Below, one piece after another: positions 25,296-36,565 of a DNA stretch of 64,000 nt. The position numbers were made by a program, and so were the translations under genes. Source of the DNA: Podospora pseudocomata (taxonomy: Eukaryota > Ascomycota > Sordariomycetes > Sordariales > Podosporaceae); the NCBI RefSeq assembly GCF_035222375.1, contig NW_026946366.1, forward strand, positions 2,480,001 to 2,544,000, written 5' to 3'. Under the pieces are notes generated by a model. The model saw nothing but the letters and a program-made list of their open reading frames with translations. It had not been told where the DNA came from and did no database searches. The number at the start of each line of letters is the position of its first letter. Position 1 is the first letter of the stretch.

Positions 25296-25800
25296 TGCCC
25301 CTGTCAACCCTCCCCTTGTTCCCCTGCAAATTCGTGAACTGACCACAGCCTCTCTGACTGGGCACTGGGGCCCTACTGGGAGATCGATGCCTCCACCACC
25401 TCTGGGCCTGCAAGATGTGAATGGGGGGGTATTTAGAATCCTCATCCCCCCGCCCAAACCTTTCCACTGGCGCACCTCATCCCGTGTCAAACACCAAATC
25501 CATATCCCCGGATCCAAACAAGTCCACCGCCTCGGGCCGTCTCCGACAAGGACTTACACACTCGTTCCACTGCGGCTTTGGTGTATAATAACAATAGCTT
25601 GGAAAGAACAGCAGAACAGCAGAGTTTTTGGAAAGACAGAAGATCAACACAACCCGATCAGCAACAACACGGCACAGTCCCACACCTGAGCAGGCACAAC
25701 TGAGGTCCGTCTCTTAAAGCCCACGCGCTGCCACGAGGCAGCTGGACTGACGCCATTTGTCTCTCTCTAGCCCAACATCTTCTTCCTTCACAGGCATCAA

Positions 25801-28281
25801 ATGGCGGCAACTGGCCACCACGAGGCCGACAACTACAACATGAGCTACCCAGAACCCCCTCACTTCTCATCCGCGCCCATGGACCTGGGACTTTCCCCAG
25901 AGCCCTACAGCGCATACTCCAGGTCATCACACGAGTTCCCGACGACAATTGGCTATGAGCACGGAGCCATCTACACCGCCGACACACCATACCTCTACAG
26001 CCATAACGGTAACCACGAGAGGTCATCACCTGGCATGTACCCAGACGACAGCGATCTGAGAGGACCAGCTTCGGATCTGAGCATCGCCAGCGCCTCATCC
26101 TCCAACGCAGGCTCCCCAAATTCGAGTCACGGCCAAATGGCGCCGATCCCTGAGTGGGCCACGGGCCCCCACGGACTTGGGGTTACCCCGGGCATCGTCG
26201 ACGCAAGCGACTTCCACCTCCCCGGCAGCGAATATTCATACGCGCCCGGTGTCTATGGTGATGAGTACAGCACAGCTTTCGAGTATCCCAGCGGGAAAAC
26301 ACCAGGCTTTGTTGGTGAGTTATCACAAATCCCTAGGTCATCTTCTTGTCTTTCTTCTCGCCGGGACTGGAGTCCGCGACACCAGACCCATGCTTCGTGT
26401 GCCTCCATCTCCTCTTCGGATTCCTGCGATTCTGGATCTACCATTGTCGCTCCCAAGGCCCCGGGAGCGGCTTCTTCCTGCCTCGCTGTCGATACGCGTC
26501 TGGCCCAGTCTGTGGTGACTACATCGTCAACCTTCAATGTCACACCTTCCTTTTCAGCTGCTTCTGCTTCTTCTTGTCCTTCCTCGGCGGCCTCCGGGCT
26601 CGTCTTTGCGTCTCCTGCTTCTTCTACATCTTCATTCTCTTCTCCTCAACTTCCAGCATGGAGCAGTCCCCCTCTGGGGGACAGCCCTGCGGCTCGTCCC
26701 AAGACGCCCACCAATCGTCTCCTTTCATCTCCTTTTTTCGCCCAATCCAGCGGGCATTTTGTTCCTCCTCTTCAGAATTCCTGTTGGTTTCCTCTGTCGC
26801 AAACGCAGCTCTTGACCCTTGGCGGCCTTGCTAACCCGAAGCGTTTGCCCGATGCAGATCCCATCTTGATTCACCCAGACGCGAGACCAATGACCATGTC
26901 TGGCTTTGAGCAGCAGCCATATTCGGCCCAGCCCAACTCCGCATATCCTGCCTCTCCTGCTCTGTCTGCCTCCCCACAACTGCGAAACGGCAGCACTTCG
27001 CCCTTCATGCACAACAACTACCAGTACTCGCCATACCCGCCACCAGTGGAGGCCCAAAGGAGACCAAGCCTTGTTTCTTTCCACTCCAACTACTCGGGCG
27101 AGCAGCAATACAGCGGCGATGAGTTCAAGGAGAAGCAGAGGTGCCCACATCCCGAGTGCGGCAAGGTGTTCAAGGACCTCAAGGCGCACATGCTCACTCA
27201 CCAAGAGGAGCGCCCCGAGAAGTGCCCCATCACAACATGCGAGTATCACGTGAAGGGGTTCGCGAGAAAGTGAGTTGTCTTTTGACTTGGAATCAGTTGC
27301 GGGATACTAACAAGTGGTCTCTTCAGATACGACAAGAACAGACATACCCTTACACATTACAAGGGCACCATGGTCTGCGGTTTCTGCCCGGGGTCTGGCT
27401 CCGCGGCCGAGAAGTCGTTCAACCGTGCCGATGTGTTCAAGCGCCACTTGACTGCTGTGCACGGTGTCGAGCAAACACCACCCAATAGCCGGAAAAAGGC
27501 TGCCGCTGGAAACAACGGGACCAAGAAGTTGACTGGCTACGCCCCTGATGCGACTGGCAAGTGCTCCACTTGCTCGTCAACCTTCAGCAACGCCCAGGAC
27601 TTCTACGAGCATCTTGACGACTGTGTGCTCCGCATTGTCCAGCAAGAGGACCCAGCAGAGGCCATCAACGCCCAGCGGTTGGCCGAGGTGGAAAACGATC
27701 GCGACGTACACAACACCCTGGAGAAGAACAACCTCCCAACAACCACCATGACACTTCAAGATGGCGAGGACGAGGATGAGAACATGGATGACGGCGATGA
27801 TGATGAGCTCAGGGCTCGCGGCCTCAAGGGCTCGCCCACCAAGAGGAAGGGTGGAAACCCACAAAACGGCGTGCAAAAGTCCCGCGGGCTTACACACTCG
27901 CGCGGCGGTGTCACGCTCCCCACCAAGACCCGGGGTCGCAAGAACAGGCGCGACTATCCTTCCTCATGGGGCTTCGACAAGGGTCAGATGACAATGAAGA
28001 AGCGCGTCATGGCGGTATTCGACGGCCCCCGCCGCCTGGCCAAGGACGACATGATGCTCTCGACCGAGCAAGAAGTCCGCATCAAGCTCTCCGACGGCAA
28101 GTCTTACGTCACCGACCTCGACATGCAAACGCTCAAGCGTGCCGACGGCTTCCTCAACGCGACCAAGGAGGAGAAGGGTCCCTGGGTCTCGGACGACCCG
28201 ACCGAGGAGCAGCTCAAGCAGATGCTTACCTACACCGCCCCGGAACCAACAACCACCGCTGCTGCCGCCGCCGCTCAGTAA
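25801..28281 (+). CDS. C2H2 zinc-finger transcription factor
   Basis: Inferred exons are 25801-26314, 26858-27269 and 27327-28281, giving 626 residues; retention of intron 1 would give 807. The N-terminal third is rich in Ser, Pro, Tyr and Gly, as in activation regions. The zinc fingers lie in the middle: CPHPECGKVF...HMLTH, CPITTCEYHVKGFARK...HTLTH, CGFCPGSG...RHLTAVH, then a fourth partial finger CSTCSSTF...HLDDC. Intron 2 (57 nt, GTGAGT, branch CTAAC) falls inside the second finger. Next come an acidic run (DGEDEDENMDDGDDDE) and basic segments including KTRGRKNRRDY that could serve as nuclear localisation signals. The C-terminus is alanine-rich. This is a nuclear DNA-binding regulator by architecture; I do not recognise the named orthologue. 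It follows a 15-kb gene-free stretch. Confidence 0.88.
26315..26857 (+). other. Candidate exitron: 543-nt stop-free intron of the C2H2 gene
   Basis: The segment starts with a consensus GTGAGT donor, has a CTAAC branch site at about 26831 and ends GATGCAG. It is exactly 181 codons long and contains no stop in the frame of the flanking exons. Splicing joins GTT G|AT in frame; retention adds 181 residues rich in Ser, Ala and Pro. It is about nine times longer than typical introns in this window. Another forward frame is also open over most of it, so part of the openness comes from pyrimidine-rich composition. Confidence 0.6.
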
Positions 28282-30407
28282 ATACCATGACTGTTTTACT
28301 CACTCTTCTTTCACTTGATATTTATACTGCAACAACTACCAAACTAATCATCACCATCACACATCGTCACATTTACTTTTTGGGCTTGTTGGTTATAGAG
28401 GGGGTATATTACCTCTGGGGGATCTACAAAGAGTTTGTAAAAATACACGCGGCATTTTTTCTAGGGGGGCTGGTTTTATATCCCATGGGATTGATTGGAT
28501 TTGGCTGGGAACATTATGGCATTCATGGGGCCTTTTTTTTTCTTCTTTTCTTTTCTACTCTGTGACATTATTTTTCTTTTCCTTTGTTTTTTTTTATGCT
28601 GTCGCCCTGGAAATTTGGGAGAATAAGGAATGGGAGGGCCTTAATGACTGCAATGAAATACCAAATGGGGGTTTTTTTTTTTTGGGTGGGGGGGGAAGAA
28701 GGGGAAAGAATGGGGCTATAAGGAACTCAAAAAAATTATTCTTAGTATTACTACGAGACCTAAGTAAGAGTGGGAAGAAGAGGAAGGGGGAGCAAACACT
28801 ACCTACCCAGGGACTTGGGGGAATTTTCTTAGCTCTTGTTTAGTATTACTACTACAACAACAACGATACCCATATTGTTCTCAACACTTTTTCTTGCGAT
28901 TTGCTATTTAATGTTTGTGTGTAGAGGAACAAAGTTGGTTGCTTATATAGTAGTTATTGGTATGGTTTATTATTTACTAATGGGCTCGCCGTCGCTCTTG
29001 TTAAGCTGTGGGATATGGAAGAGTGGTTTGTCTGATTTTTTTTTTTTTTTTTCCCATTTAATAATGGCAATAATGATGAGATATTGATTGTGATTCATGA
29101 CATTGGTGACACAATCTCCCAACGGTATTGGCATATGATCCACAAAAAAAGATTTAGGTTTCTGGGTCACTCACCCACCTAGTTTTGTGTGTATGTCTTT
29201 ACCTTTCTCATCATTTCTGGGTGTGATTCATTATCTATCCATTATTGTTTTGTGTGGGTTTTTGTAGCAGGTTTGGGGGAAGGGGGGAACCGATTCGCTA
29301 TGTTGAAAATGGGACCACCACAACCTCTCCACCCGCCCAGTTTTGACGCAGAGCACCACCGCCGCGTTTCTTTTTGCGGCTGGAGATGTCCCTGGCGCAG
29401 CAGGTTGTTGAAAAGACGGCGTTTTGGAAGCATGACTGGGGTACAACAGGGAGGATGTCGGTTTATGGGACTGGTAACTCCCCTTGAGCTTATTTTTATT
29501 TGATAATTGGGATGTTAAGGAGAGGTTGGAAGGGACGTATGTGAAGGGACTGGTGAGGAACTGAGCGGTTTGGCCTGTTTTGCAGATGGTTAACTTTCGG
29601 TTTGTGAGGGCGGAAAAAAGGGTGGTGGTTGAGAATGGGGGGTTGGGGGGGTGGTGTTAATTTTTGACTTGGTTGAATACCCATGGTGCTGGGGAGGAGG
29701 CGAAATCATTTGGGGGTGATGGGTTAGCATGGTGTTGGACCTGTGAGTTGGATTGGGACTGGCATGAAACACTTCACACCGAAATTTCACAAAGAAAGTA
29801 GCAAAAAAGCAAAGACGTGAAGAAAAGCAGATCATGTTAAATCACACTGCTTGTTTTATTGATATAAAGTGTAAAGCTCTACTTTGAAACTGTTGCTATG
29901 TAGGGTGATTTGTGCACTAAAGCACTTATCAAATTTCATCATGTCACCGATAAGCTCTATGCGATTGCACGCGGGTTTCGACGGCTTACGGCTCGCGCCG
30001 ACACTGGGGTTGGCTGTCCACCCAGAACAACAAGAAAAATATCTCGAATGCAATAGAAACAGTGTTCTGTAGCCGTTTTTTATTGGGCTTCCAACGAACG
30101 TCCCGGCTGGTTGTGAGTGTCTGAGCAAGCTACCCCTCCATTGACTGGCAACAACAGCGACCCCACGTCCAAAAACTCGCGATAAACAGATAAGCTAAGG
30201 TAGTTAGTTGGCCTGAGTGGGCTTCTGGGAGCTTCCTTTGGTGGGGTGATCAACACCAAGAGTTGATATCATCACTGATTGTGAGCTTCACTTGCAGAGT
30301 CTCACAACTCCATCTCACTCACCTCATTTCCCAAGAAATACTCACCATTCTCACCCCTCCTCTCACCTCTCAATCTCACCTCCCAACATCCAAAGTAATA
30401 GAAAAAA
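28282..30407. other. Intergenic, T/G-rich: 3' UTR and methyltransferase upstream region
   Basis: No gene recognised. The first kilobase is T-rich with homopolymers (T runs near 28672 and 29040), consistent with the 3' UTR of the C2H2 gene. The right end (about 30290-30407) is a C/A-rich leader for the methyltransferase. Confidence 0.5.
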
Positions 30408-31313
30408 ATGGCCCTCACCTCCCGCCTCGCCCTCACCGGCCCCGACACCACCGACCCAGAAGACTACCTTTCCTCCTCCCTAGGCATCATCTTCCCCGAC
30501 GACGTAACCAACCAACACGGCGACGCCGACCACGGCCTCCTCTACACCTCCCCCTACCTCCCGCAATCCCTGCAATTCTCGCTCGCCAACGTCACCGAGG
30601 AAAAAGAGCGCCACCTCTTTTCCCATTACCTCTGGAATTCATCCCTCATGCTCGCTGAACTCATCGAAGCCGGCACTCTGGGGCTGGACATCCCCTGGTC
30701 AGGCCTCGGTGGCGAGATCAAAGATTTTGATGTCACGGGCCTGGAAACGGTGGAATTAGGGGCGGGGACGGCACTGCCAAGTATAATGGGGGGTTTGATG
30801 GGGAGCAAGAGGGTGGTGGTGACTGATTATCCTGCTCCAGAGGTGATCAAGACACTCAAGGAGAATGTGCTGAGGGGAGTGAAAAAAAAGAATGGGGTTG
30901 ATGGGAGGTATCGTCTTGAAGAGGTGGTCGTTGAGGGACATGGGTGGGGGGAATTGGAGACGCCATTGGCGGAGGGAAATAAACACCAGTTTGATAGGGT
31001 GTTTGTGGCGGATTGTCTTTGGATGCCGTGGCAGCATGTGAATTTGAGGAGGTCGGTTGGGTGGTTTTTGAGGGAGGATGAGGATGCTAGGGCGTGGGTT
31101 GTGGCGGGTTTCCATACGGGAAGGGAAAAGATGAGAGGGTTTTTTGACAAGGAGAAATTGGCTGAGGTAGGGTTGGAGGTGGAGAGGTTGTGGGAGAGGG
31201 ATTGTGATGGGGGTGAGAGGGAGTGGGTTTGGGATCGTGGGGTGGAGGATATTAGTGTTAGGAAGAGGTGGTTGGCGGTTGGGGTGTTGAGGAGGATACG
31301 GAAGAGCGAGTGA
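30408..31313 (+). CDS. METTL21/Nnt1-like lysine or N-terminal protein methyltransferase
   Basis: Single exon, 301 residues. It begins with a C/A-rich leader and AAAAAAATGG context. Visible features are LYTSPY near 45, the ERHLFSHYLWNSS segment before the fold, motif I VELGAGTALPS near 114-124 (SAM binding), VVVTDYP (acidic end of strand 2), and DRVFVADCLWMPWQH (post-I region resembling the DxxY-like motif of this class). Fungal members are annotated as nicotinamide N-methyltransferase or EFM7/Nnt1; the yeast protein methylates elongation factor eEF1A rather than nicotinamide. A protein-methylating role is therefore inferred, not shown. Base use changes sharply along the gene: 30421-30480 has 34 C and 8 G, whereas 31141-31200 has 2 C and 29 G. 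Confidence 0.8.
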   Translation: MALTSRLALTGPDTTDPEDYLSSSLGIIFPDDVTNQHGDADHGLLYTSPYLPQSLQFSLANVTEEKERHLFSHYLWNSSLMLAELIEAGTLGLDIPWSGLGGEIKDFDVTGLETVELGAGTALPSIMGGLMGSKRVVVTDYPAPEVIKTLKENVLRGVKKKNGVDGRYRLEEVVVEGHGWGELETPLAEGNKHQFDRVFVADCLWMPWQHVNLRRSVGWFLREDEDARAWVVAGFHTGREKMRGFFDKEKLAEVGLEVERLWERDCDGGEREWVWDRGVEDISVRKRWLAVGVLRRIRKSE

Positions 31314-32555
31314 AGGGGTCGTCGGGGTCGTCGAGTTCGAGGCGATCGGTAGGTGAGGTGGGATGCCGGCCATAACTTCATATCCAGCTGGTCGAGTCTT
31401 TGATTCCCCCCATTCCTGTTACTCCTGGCTCTTTTATGCGGCCCTTCCTGGGTCTTCCATCTTTGTCGTGCGCCATCTGACTCTCATAGCCTCTTCTCAT
31501 GATCCTCGCTCTTTCTCTTGTCGTCCATCCTACTTTTCTCATGTCATCCCATCCTTCAGCCCAAGTCGTCCCGAATCCAGTAAGGCGTATCTCAAATCTC
31601 CATATCGGGCGATCCCAGTTGTCCAGCTCGTCCACAATCCAAACACCACCAATCTCCGATGTTGACATAAATTTCCCAACCCCAAGCATAACCAAATCTC
31701 AGAGAACAAAGGGAAGGGGGACCAGCGTTCTTATAGACAGCCCTCCCCTCTCCCCCCAGAATCAGCGCGGAATTCATCCGCTCCTCAAGTTTTCAGCTCC
31801 CCAAGCCAAGACCACTGACGAAGCAGTGGCGCGAGTGAGATCCTGGGGGTGAAAGTTCAGCTCGGCCAAACAAACCCAGCGTGATTGGACCAACCGTCGT
31901 ATTCGTGGCGCCCGCCAGCCAGTTGAATAAAACTTCTTGACGACGGCGGGCCAACTGTCACTTCCTGCTGACGGGGCTGTTTGCAAAAGTATTGAGTGTA
32001 AGCTGAAAGATGCCGAAGGCCGAGTGTATATGTTGGCGGTGAAAAGATGGGAGCGAAATTCAAGCCGGGAAAGCACACAAGTTGCAGATAATTTGTAATG
32101 GTATGCAAAGGTGAAATGAAAGGTAAGAGGTTTTGAGTCAAAAAGACTAGAGGCCGAGGCCGGGTCCTGCTTTAATCCCCTTCTTGGCTTGGACAAACGG
32201 CTCCACTATATAACGGACAAGATACCCAAGTTGGGTGAGAACGAGCAACGCGAGGGAAGGCTATTACATAAAATACCGGTTATGATTTGTTCCTCGAATG
32301 CCAGTCATCTCAACTTCTCGAGAAATTCAAGAAGATTTGTGCTTTTGTGGAATGAATTCCGCATTACGAACCAGCTGAATGTGATTGCATGGTTCTTCAC
32401 ATCTAGCTACCAAACTGGGCTCTTGGCGACCCTACTTGGCGACCATGATCGTCTTGACGGATCTGGACGATCTTGAAGCTAAGAAAATAGTGTTACTTTG
32501 GAAATGCTTCATTTTCGTAGGATTGGATAAGAGGGAGGGTCTTGTTGGATTGAGG
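31314..32555. other. Intergenic
   Basis: No recognised gene. A 117-codon ATG frame at 31499-31852 (+) has a Ser/Pro-rich tail but no family resemblance and could be chance. A minus-strand frame over 31774-32196 is equally unconvincing. Confidence 0.45.
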
Positions 32556-33432
32556 CTACAAATCAGCAGGCTCAACCCTCCATCCAAAACCCGCGGGGAC
32601 GTCGCTGTCCAGCATCCTCATCCCGGACGCTACACAGATGTCCATGACGACGCTGCGGACAGCGTTTTACCTCATCGACCGTGGCACCGCCATTGAAAGC
32701 TCCTCTGAGATGGCCTTTTAGCTGAGGATTGACCCGTGAACTCATCAGCTTTGACTGGGGCCAGCGAGACACAGCATCAACCTCACATCTTGTGATATCA
32801 ACCCGGCAATCATGACATAGGAAGTCTCGACGGCGCCGAGGACATTGGTGTTGCTGAGAATGTAACGATATACCAGGCGAGTGACGAGGCCGAGGTCTTC
32901 GGTTCCTGATCGGTCCATTTGACCCATGACTCTCTTGGTTATTTTACCGTAGATGCCCTCGAAGAATTCTTGTCCGCGTTCTAGAATCTGGGATACTGGG
33001 GTGTCGTGAATATCATATGGTCTTCCTTCGGCGAGGGTCCTTGCGGCTCGTCGAGAAGGTCATCTGGTGTTACTTTCTTGACCTCTAGAAGGGCGTTGAT
33101 GGTCTGGTGAATCATGAGCGTTGCCACAGATCTAATTTGCCTTAGACTTGGAGGATACCTTTGGGATACCTGTGACGGCGGCAGTTTTGATCAAGGCCTC
33201 ACGCATTCATCGTGAGATGTCTCGTTTCTCATCGAAGCTTGGCGGAGTGTCTTCGCCACTTGGCCATTTTTGACTCAACGCATGCAAGGACACTTTCTGG
33301 ATTTCATCCGGCCGATTGATTTGTGAAAGTGTTGTAACCACAATGAAGTACCAGGTATTAGCTGGAAGATTTGGGCGACTTCGAATTGCTGCGAGCAAGG
33401 CCGGAGTGATGATGGAGGGGAGAGTTGCTCAT
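32556..33432 (-). pseudogene. Decayed carboxymuconolactone decarboxylase (AhpD-like) family gene
   Basis: Reading the minus strand, pieces of one fungal AhpD/CMD-like protein appear in the right order but in different frames: ALLAAIRSRPNLP and WYFIVVTTLSQINRPDEI (about 33400-33290), MREALIKTAA, TINALLEVKKVTPDDLLDEP, VMGQMDRSGTEDLGL, ETSYVMIAGLISQDV (to about 32790), then NPQLKGHLRGAFNGGAT, and DICVASGMRMLDSDVPAG near the end. At least five lesions are seen: a frame break between the probable ATG at 33432 and the body; an in-frame TGA just before MREALIK; frame breaks on both sides of the TINALLEV block; an intron-like segment after ISQDV whose acceptor lacks AG; and a frame break before the last block. 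Intact members are probable peroxidase or decarboxylase-like enzymes of unknown substrate. Decay looks moderate in age, since most codons are still readable. Confidence 0.85.
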
Positions 33433-33810
33433 GGTTTGGCGTTGAACTTGTAAATGAAAAATGAATTGATGTGATTGGACCGAGCCCCCTTTTTCTTCAG
33501 CTCTTCAGCAAACAGCTGCACCGCCACTCATTCGATGGAATGCAAGTCGGGTGTGGCTGGTGGCTTGGCAGCGTCACTGTCGCAGGTGGTGGTGTGTCGT
33601 TCGGCTCGGACATCTGATCCTGGCTCTTTCCATAACGTGGCCAATTGATTACCATAATCTCAAAGAGCTCTCCAAGTGCGGCGGCACCACCATCTTGCGC
33701 AAACAACCATGGCGACTTGACTCTTGCGGCCATCTTCGTTAAAAATCACCACTTAATCGAACAGACATCTCCCGCTTTCTGCGCTCTTGTTGCAAAATAA
33801 ACCCAACAAG
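33433..33810. other. Short intergenic: hrd1 promoter
   Basis: No coding signal; presumed promoter and 5' UTR of the hrd1 gene. Confidence 0.5.
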
Positions 33811-36565
33811 ATGCGGCTCCAGTGGTACGCAACGGTAGGTTGAACCTCCAGCTCCACGACGGGATAAGGAGCTCTCGTGAACTGTGCATATCATCAACAT
33901 ACTGACTGATGCTGCCAACTACAGGCCTCCATGGCCTCTGCGGCCGCCGTGGTCGCATCCGCTTTCTATCAACGTGCCAATTTCTACTCGGCCATGGTCC
34001 ATCTTGCGCAAAGTAGCATGTCTCTCCTGGTACGTCCCTCTTGTGCCCACTTACACGCCTTGGGGCTCGTCTGACAGCAGGCCCATTTAGGTTCTCGCAA
34101 ATCTGGTGTTCGTTGTCTATGGATCTCTTGTGTATGGCTTCCAACGCCTCTGCTTCGGCCCCCTGCGACCGACCGAAATCGAACAACTCTACGAACGGGG
34201 CTGGTTCGCCGTCACCGAAACCTGCCTTGCCATGACCATATTCCGGGACGAACTCGGCCCCTCCTTTGTGATCATGTTTACCGCGCTCATCACTGGGAAG
34301 GTGTGGGGTTGGATCAGTGAAGGTCGCGTCGAAGTGCTGGAGCAACAACCCCCTGCGAACCCCCGACTGTTCCATACCAGACTCAGCGTCTCTCTGCTGG
34401 TCAGTATTCTTTACGACGTCTTCTTGCTCAGCTATGCCGCCACTACCGTCTGGCAACAAGCCCGCCGCACCGTCATGGTCATGTTCCTATTCGAGTTTGC
34501 CGTCCTCACGGTCTGTTCCCTGCACACGACTGGTCGGTATATCCTCTCGCTGGTGGAACAACAGGTCAACAGGATCCAAACGCAACAACGCTTGGAAGAA
34601 CGCCGTCGCCAGGTTCGAGAGCAGAGGGCCGGAATTCTGAGGCGGAGAGCCGAGGGTACCGCTGAGGATGATGACGAGGAACTGCCCAACGAGGAAGATG
34701 TCGACGAGATGGACATTGAAGTGCCAGGGTGGGAATCCAAGGGCCACTGGATTTTGTCCCTGGATCTTTTTGCAGGTCAGTGTTTACGACAGCTGCCAAA
34801 TGCTCTGCTCAACCGCTAACAGTTTACAGACTTTGTCAAGCTTACTCTGTATACCGTCTTCTTCTGCGCTCTTGTCATCTTTTTCAACTTCCCCATACAT
34901 ATCGTCAGAGACTGGTTCATGACCGCGAGGTCGTTCCTAAAGCGTCTACGAGCCCTCCTCCGCTATCGACAAGCGCTCAAACACATGGACCAGTATCCCG
35001 ATGCTACAGTGGAGGATCTTGGCAGAGATGAAACCTGCATCATCTGCAGAGAAGAAATGCGCCCTTGGGATGCCAACGATACCAACCAGATCGAGAGAAC
35101 GCGCGCCAAGAAACTTCCATGTGGCCATATCCTGCATTTCGGTTGCCTCAAGAGTTGGTTGGAGCGTCAACAAGTATGCCCAACCTGCCGTCGTCCTGTC
35201 GCACGCGAAGGTCAACAACCTGCGAGGAACGGGGATGCCGTGGTGTTCAGGTTGGGGCTCGGTTTGCCTCCTGGCCCAAATCAGCCGGCGCAAGCACAGT
35301 TTCCACCAAATGGTCAGCCTCCTGCAGGTCAACCACCACAAGGGGGAGCGGCGGGACTTCAGGGGAACAACAGGAATCGCAATGTCCGGATGTTTAACTT
35401 TGGGCCTCTCAGACTTGGGTTTGCCCAGGGTGGCGTTGAGGAGATCAGAGAGATGGCTCAGAGAATGGGTATGCCGCCAGATGCTGCTCACCCTGCGCCT
35501 CCCGCACCCGCGGCTCCTGCACCGGCTGACAATGCCGCTGTCAACGTCAATACACCTGGTGCTGGGCTGGATCAAATCCGCGGACAGCTCACTGACCTTA
35601 GCACGCGAATCCAGCAAGAGATGGCCAACCTGAACCATGCCGCGCACGAGTCGTATCTTCTCCAGCACATGGTCAACGAACTGACACGGTTGCGCCAGAC
35701 GCCTACACAACAAGCTGGTCAGCGACAAGGAATACCTCTTGTTCCAGGTCAAGTTGTTGTGCCTCCTCAGCCTGTGGCTAACATCCAGCATCTAGCTCAG
35801 GCACCTGCTCAGGCAGCTGTTCAACCAGGAGTTCAACCGGCAGGCCAACCTGCTACCCAGTCACCTGTCATGCTGCTAGGCCAACCATATATTCAGGGAC
35901 AGCCTCATCCTGCGCTTCATCATCCAGGAGTATTGCAAGCGCAGGTGCATGCATTTCTGCCGAGGGCCCAGCCTACTATTGGTAGGCTGGGTGCTGAATC
36001 AGGAGCGGCTATTCCTGCTGGAAGCCCAGATCTTCCCGAGGGTGTGACGATTCCGGCGGGCTGGTCACTTGTCCCTCTTCAAAGGGCGGAGAACGGGGTG
36101 GTAGAACCAAGTCCGCTCTCGGGCCAGCTGCCTGCGAACGCTCTTAGGGATAGGTTGCAGAACCTTGCTCCAGAGAGGCCAAGATCCTCCTTGTCCAGGG
36201 GCACGAGTCCTTTAGGCCGAGACACGACTTCGGTCGCTGGGTATGAGGCCGAATCATCGCAAACAGCTGAAGCACGTGGTGCTGTGCCATCAGATGCTGC
36301 CTCAAATACACAACGAACTGTGTCTCCATCTCACACAGCATCAACAGCCACTTCAGCTGTTCCAAATTGGGGTGGTCCGGCGCAGCTCTTCGGCGGTCGA
36401 ACTACCTCCCCTTCGCAAACCGAGGCTGAGGCAGGTAGCAGCAGAGCAGCTTCAGAAAGCAATGGGTCTGCCGGGCCAAGTGCACAGAACGGCAGTACCA
36501 GTAATAGCAAGAGCACCGCCCGGCTGGCTTCGGTGGAGGACGCTGAGAATGAGGAGGATGAATGA
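33811..36565 (+). CDS. hrd1: ERAD E3 ubiquitin ligase Hrd1 (synoviolin)
   Basis: Four exons (33811-33834, 33925-34029, 34091-34775, 34830-36565) encode 849 residues. The introns have donors GTAGGT, GTACGT and GTCAGT. The first exon codes only eight residues (MRLQWYAT). The N-terminal half has the multi-helix Hrd1 membrane region, including [18 protein letters not shown] and [19 protein letters not shown], with an acidic loop ([17 protein letters not shown]) before the last helix. A RING-H2 domain follows at about 339-392 (CIIC...[13 protein letters not shown]...CPTC). The long tail is rich in Gln, Pro and Ala, and ends acidic. Hrd1 ubiquitinates misfolded ER luminal and membrane proteins and forms the retrotranslocation channel with Hrd3, Der1 and Usa1. 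A Herp/Usa1-like gene lies about 18 kb to the right and a second ER/Golgi-type RING ligase about 4 kb to the right. Confidence 0.95.

Larger units (their letters stand above)
10774..25800. other. 15-kb stretch with no recognisable gene
   Basis: No ORF here exceeds 190 codons and none shows a known motif, C-ending codon bias or a convincing splice chain on either strand. The left 700 nt are T-rich and fit the 3' UTR of the 7TM gene. The rest is moderate-GC sequence with scattered simple repeats: CAC repeats at 13573, GCT/GCG triplets at 14931, A16 at 15607, alternating GC at about 15729, a 14-bp tandem at 19149 and a 15-bp tandem at 25266. The last few hundred bases should be promoter and leader of the C2H2 regulator. 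Because the eL43 gene shows that small multi-exon genes can hide from ORF tracking, I cannot exclude such genes or non-coding RNAs here. Confidence 0.5.

Noticed and set aside
10774-25800. A repeat-induced mutated transposon island as the cause of the gene-poor stretch
   Set aside because: Base composition is not AT-rich and no terminal repeats or transposase-like frames were seen.
31499-31852. 117-codon plus-strand ORF with Ser/Pro-rich tail
   Set aside because: No family resemblance, and competing frames are open on both strands.
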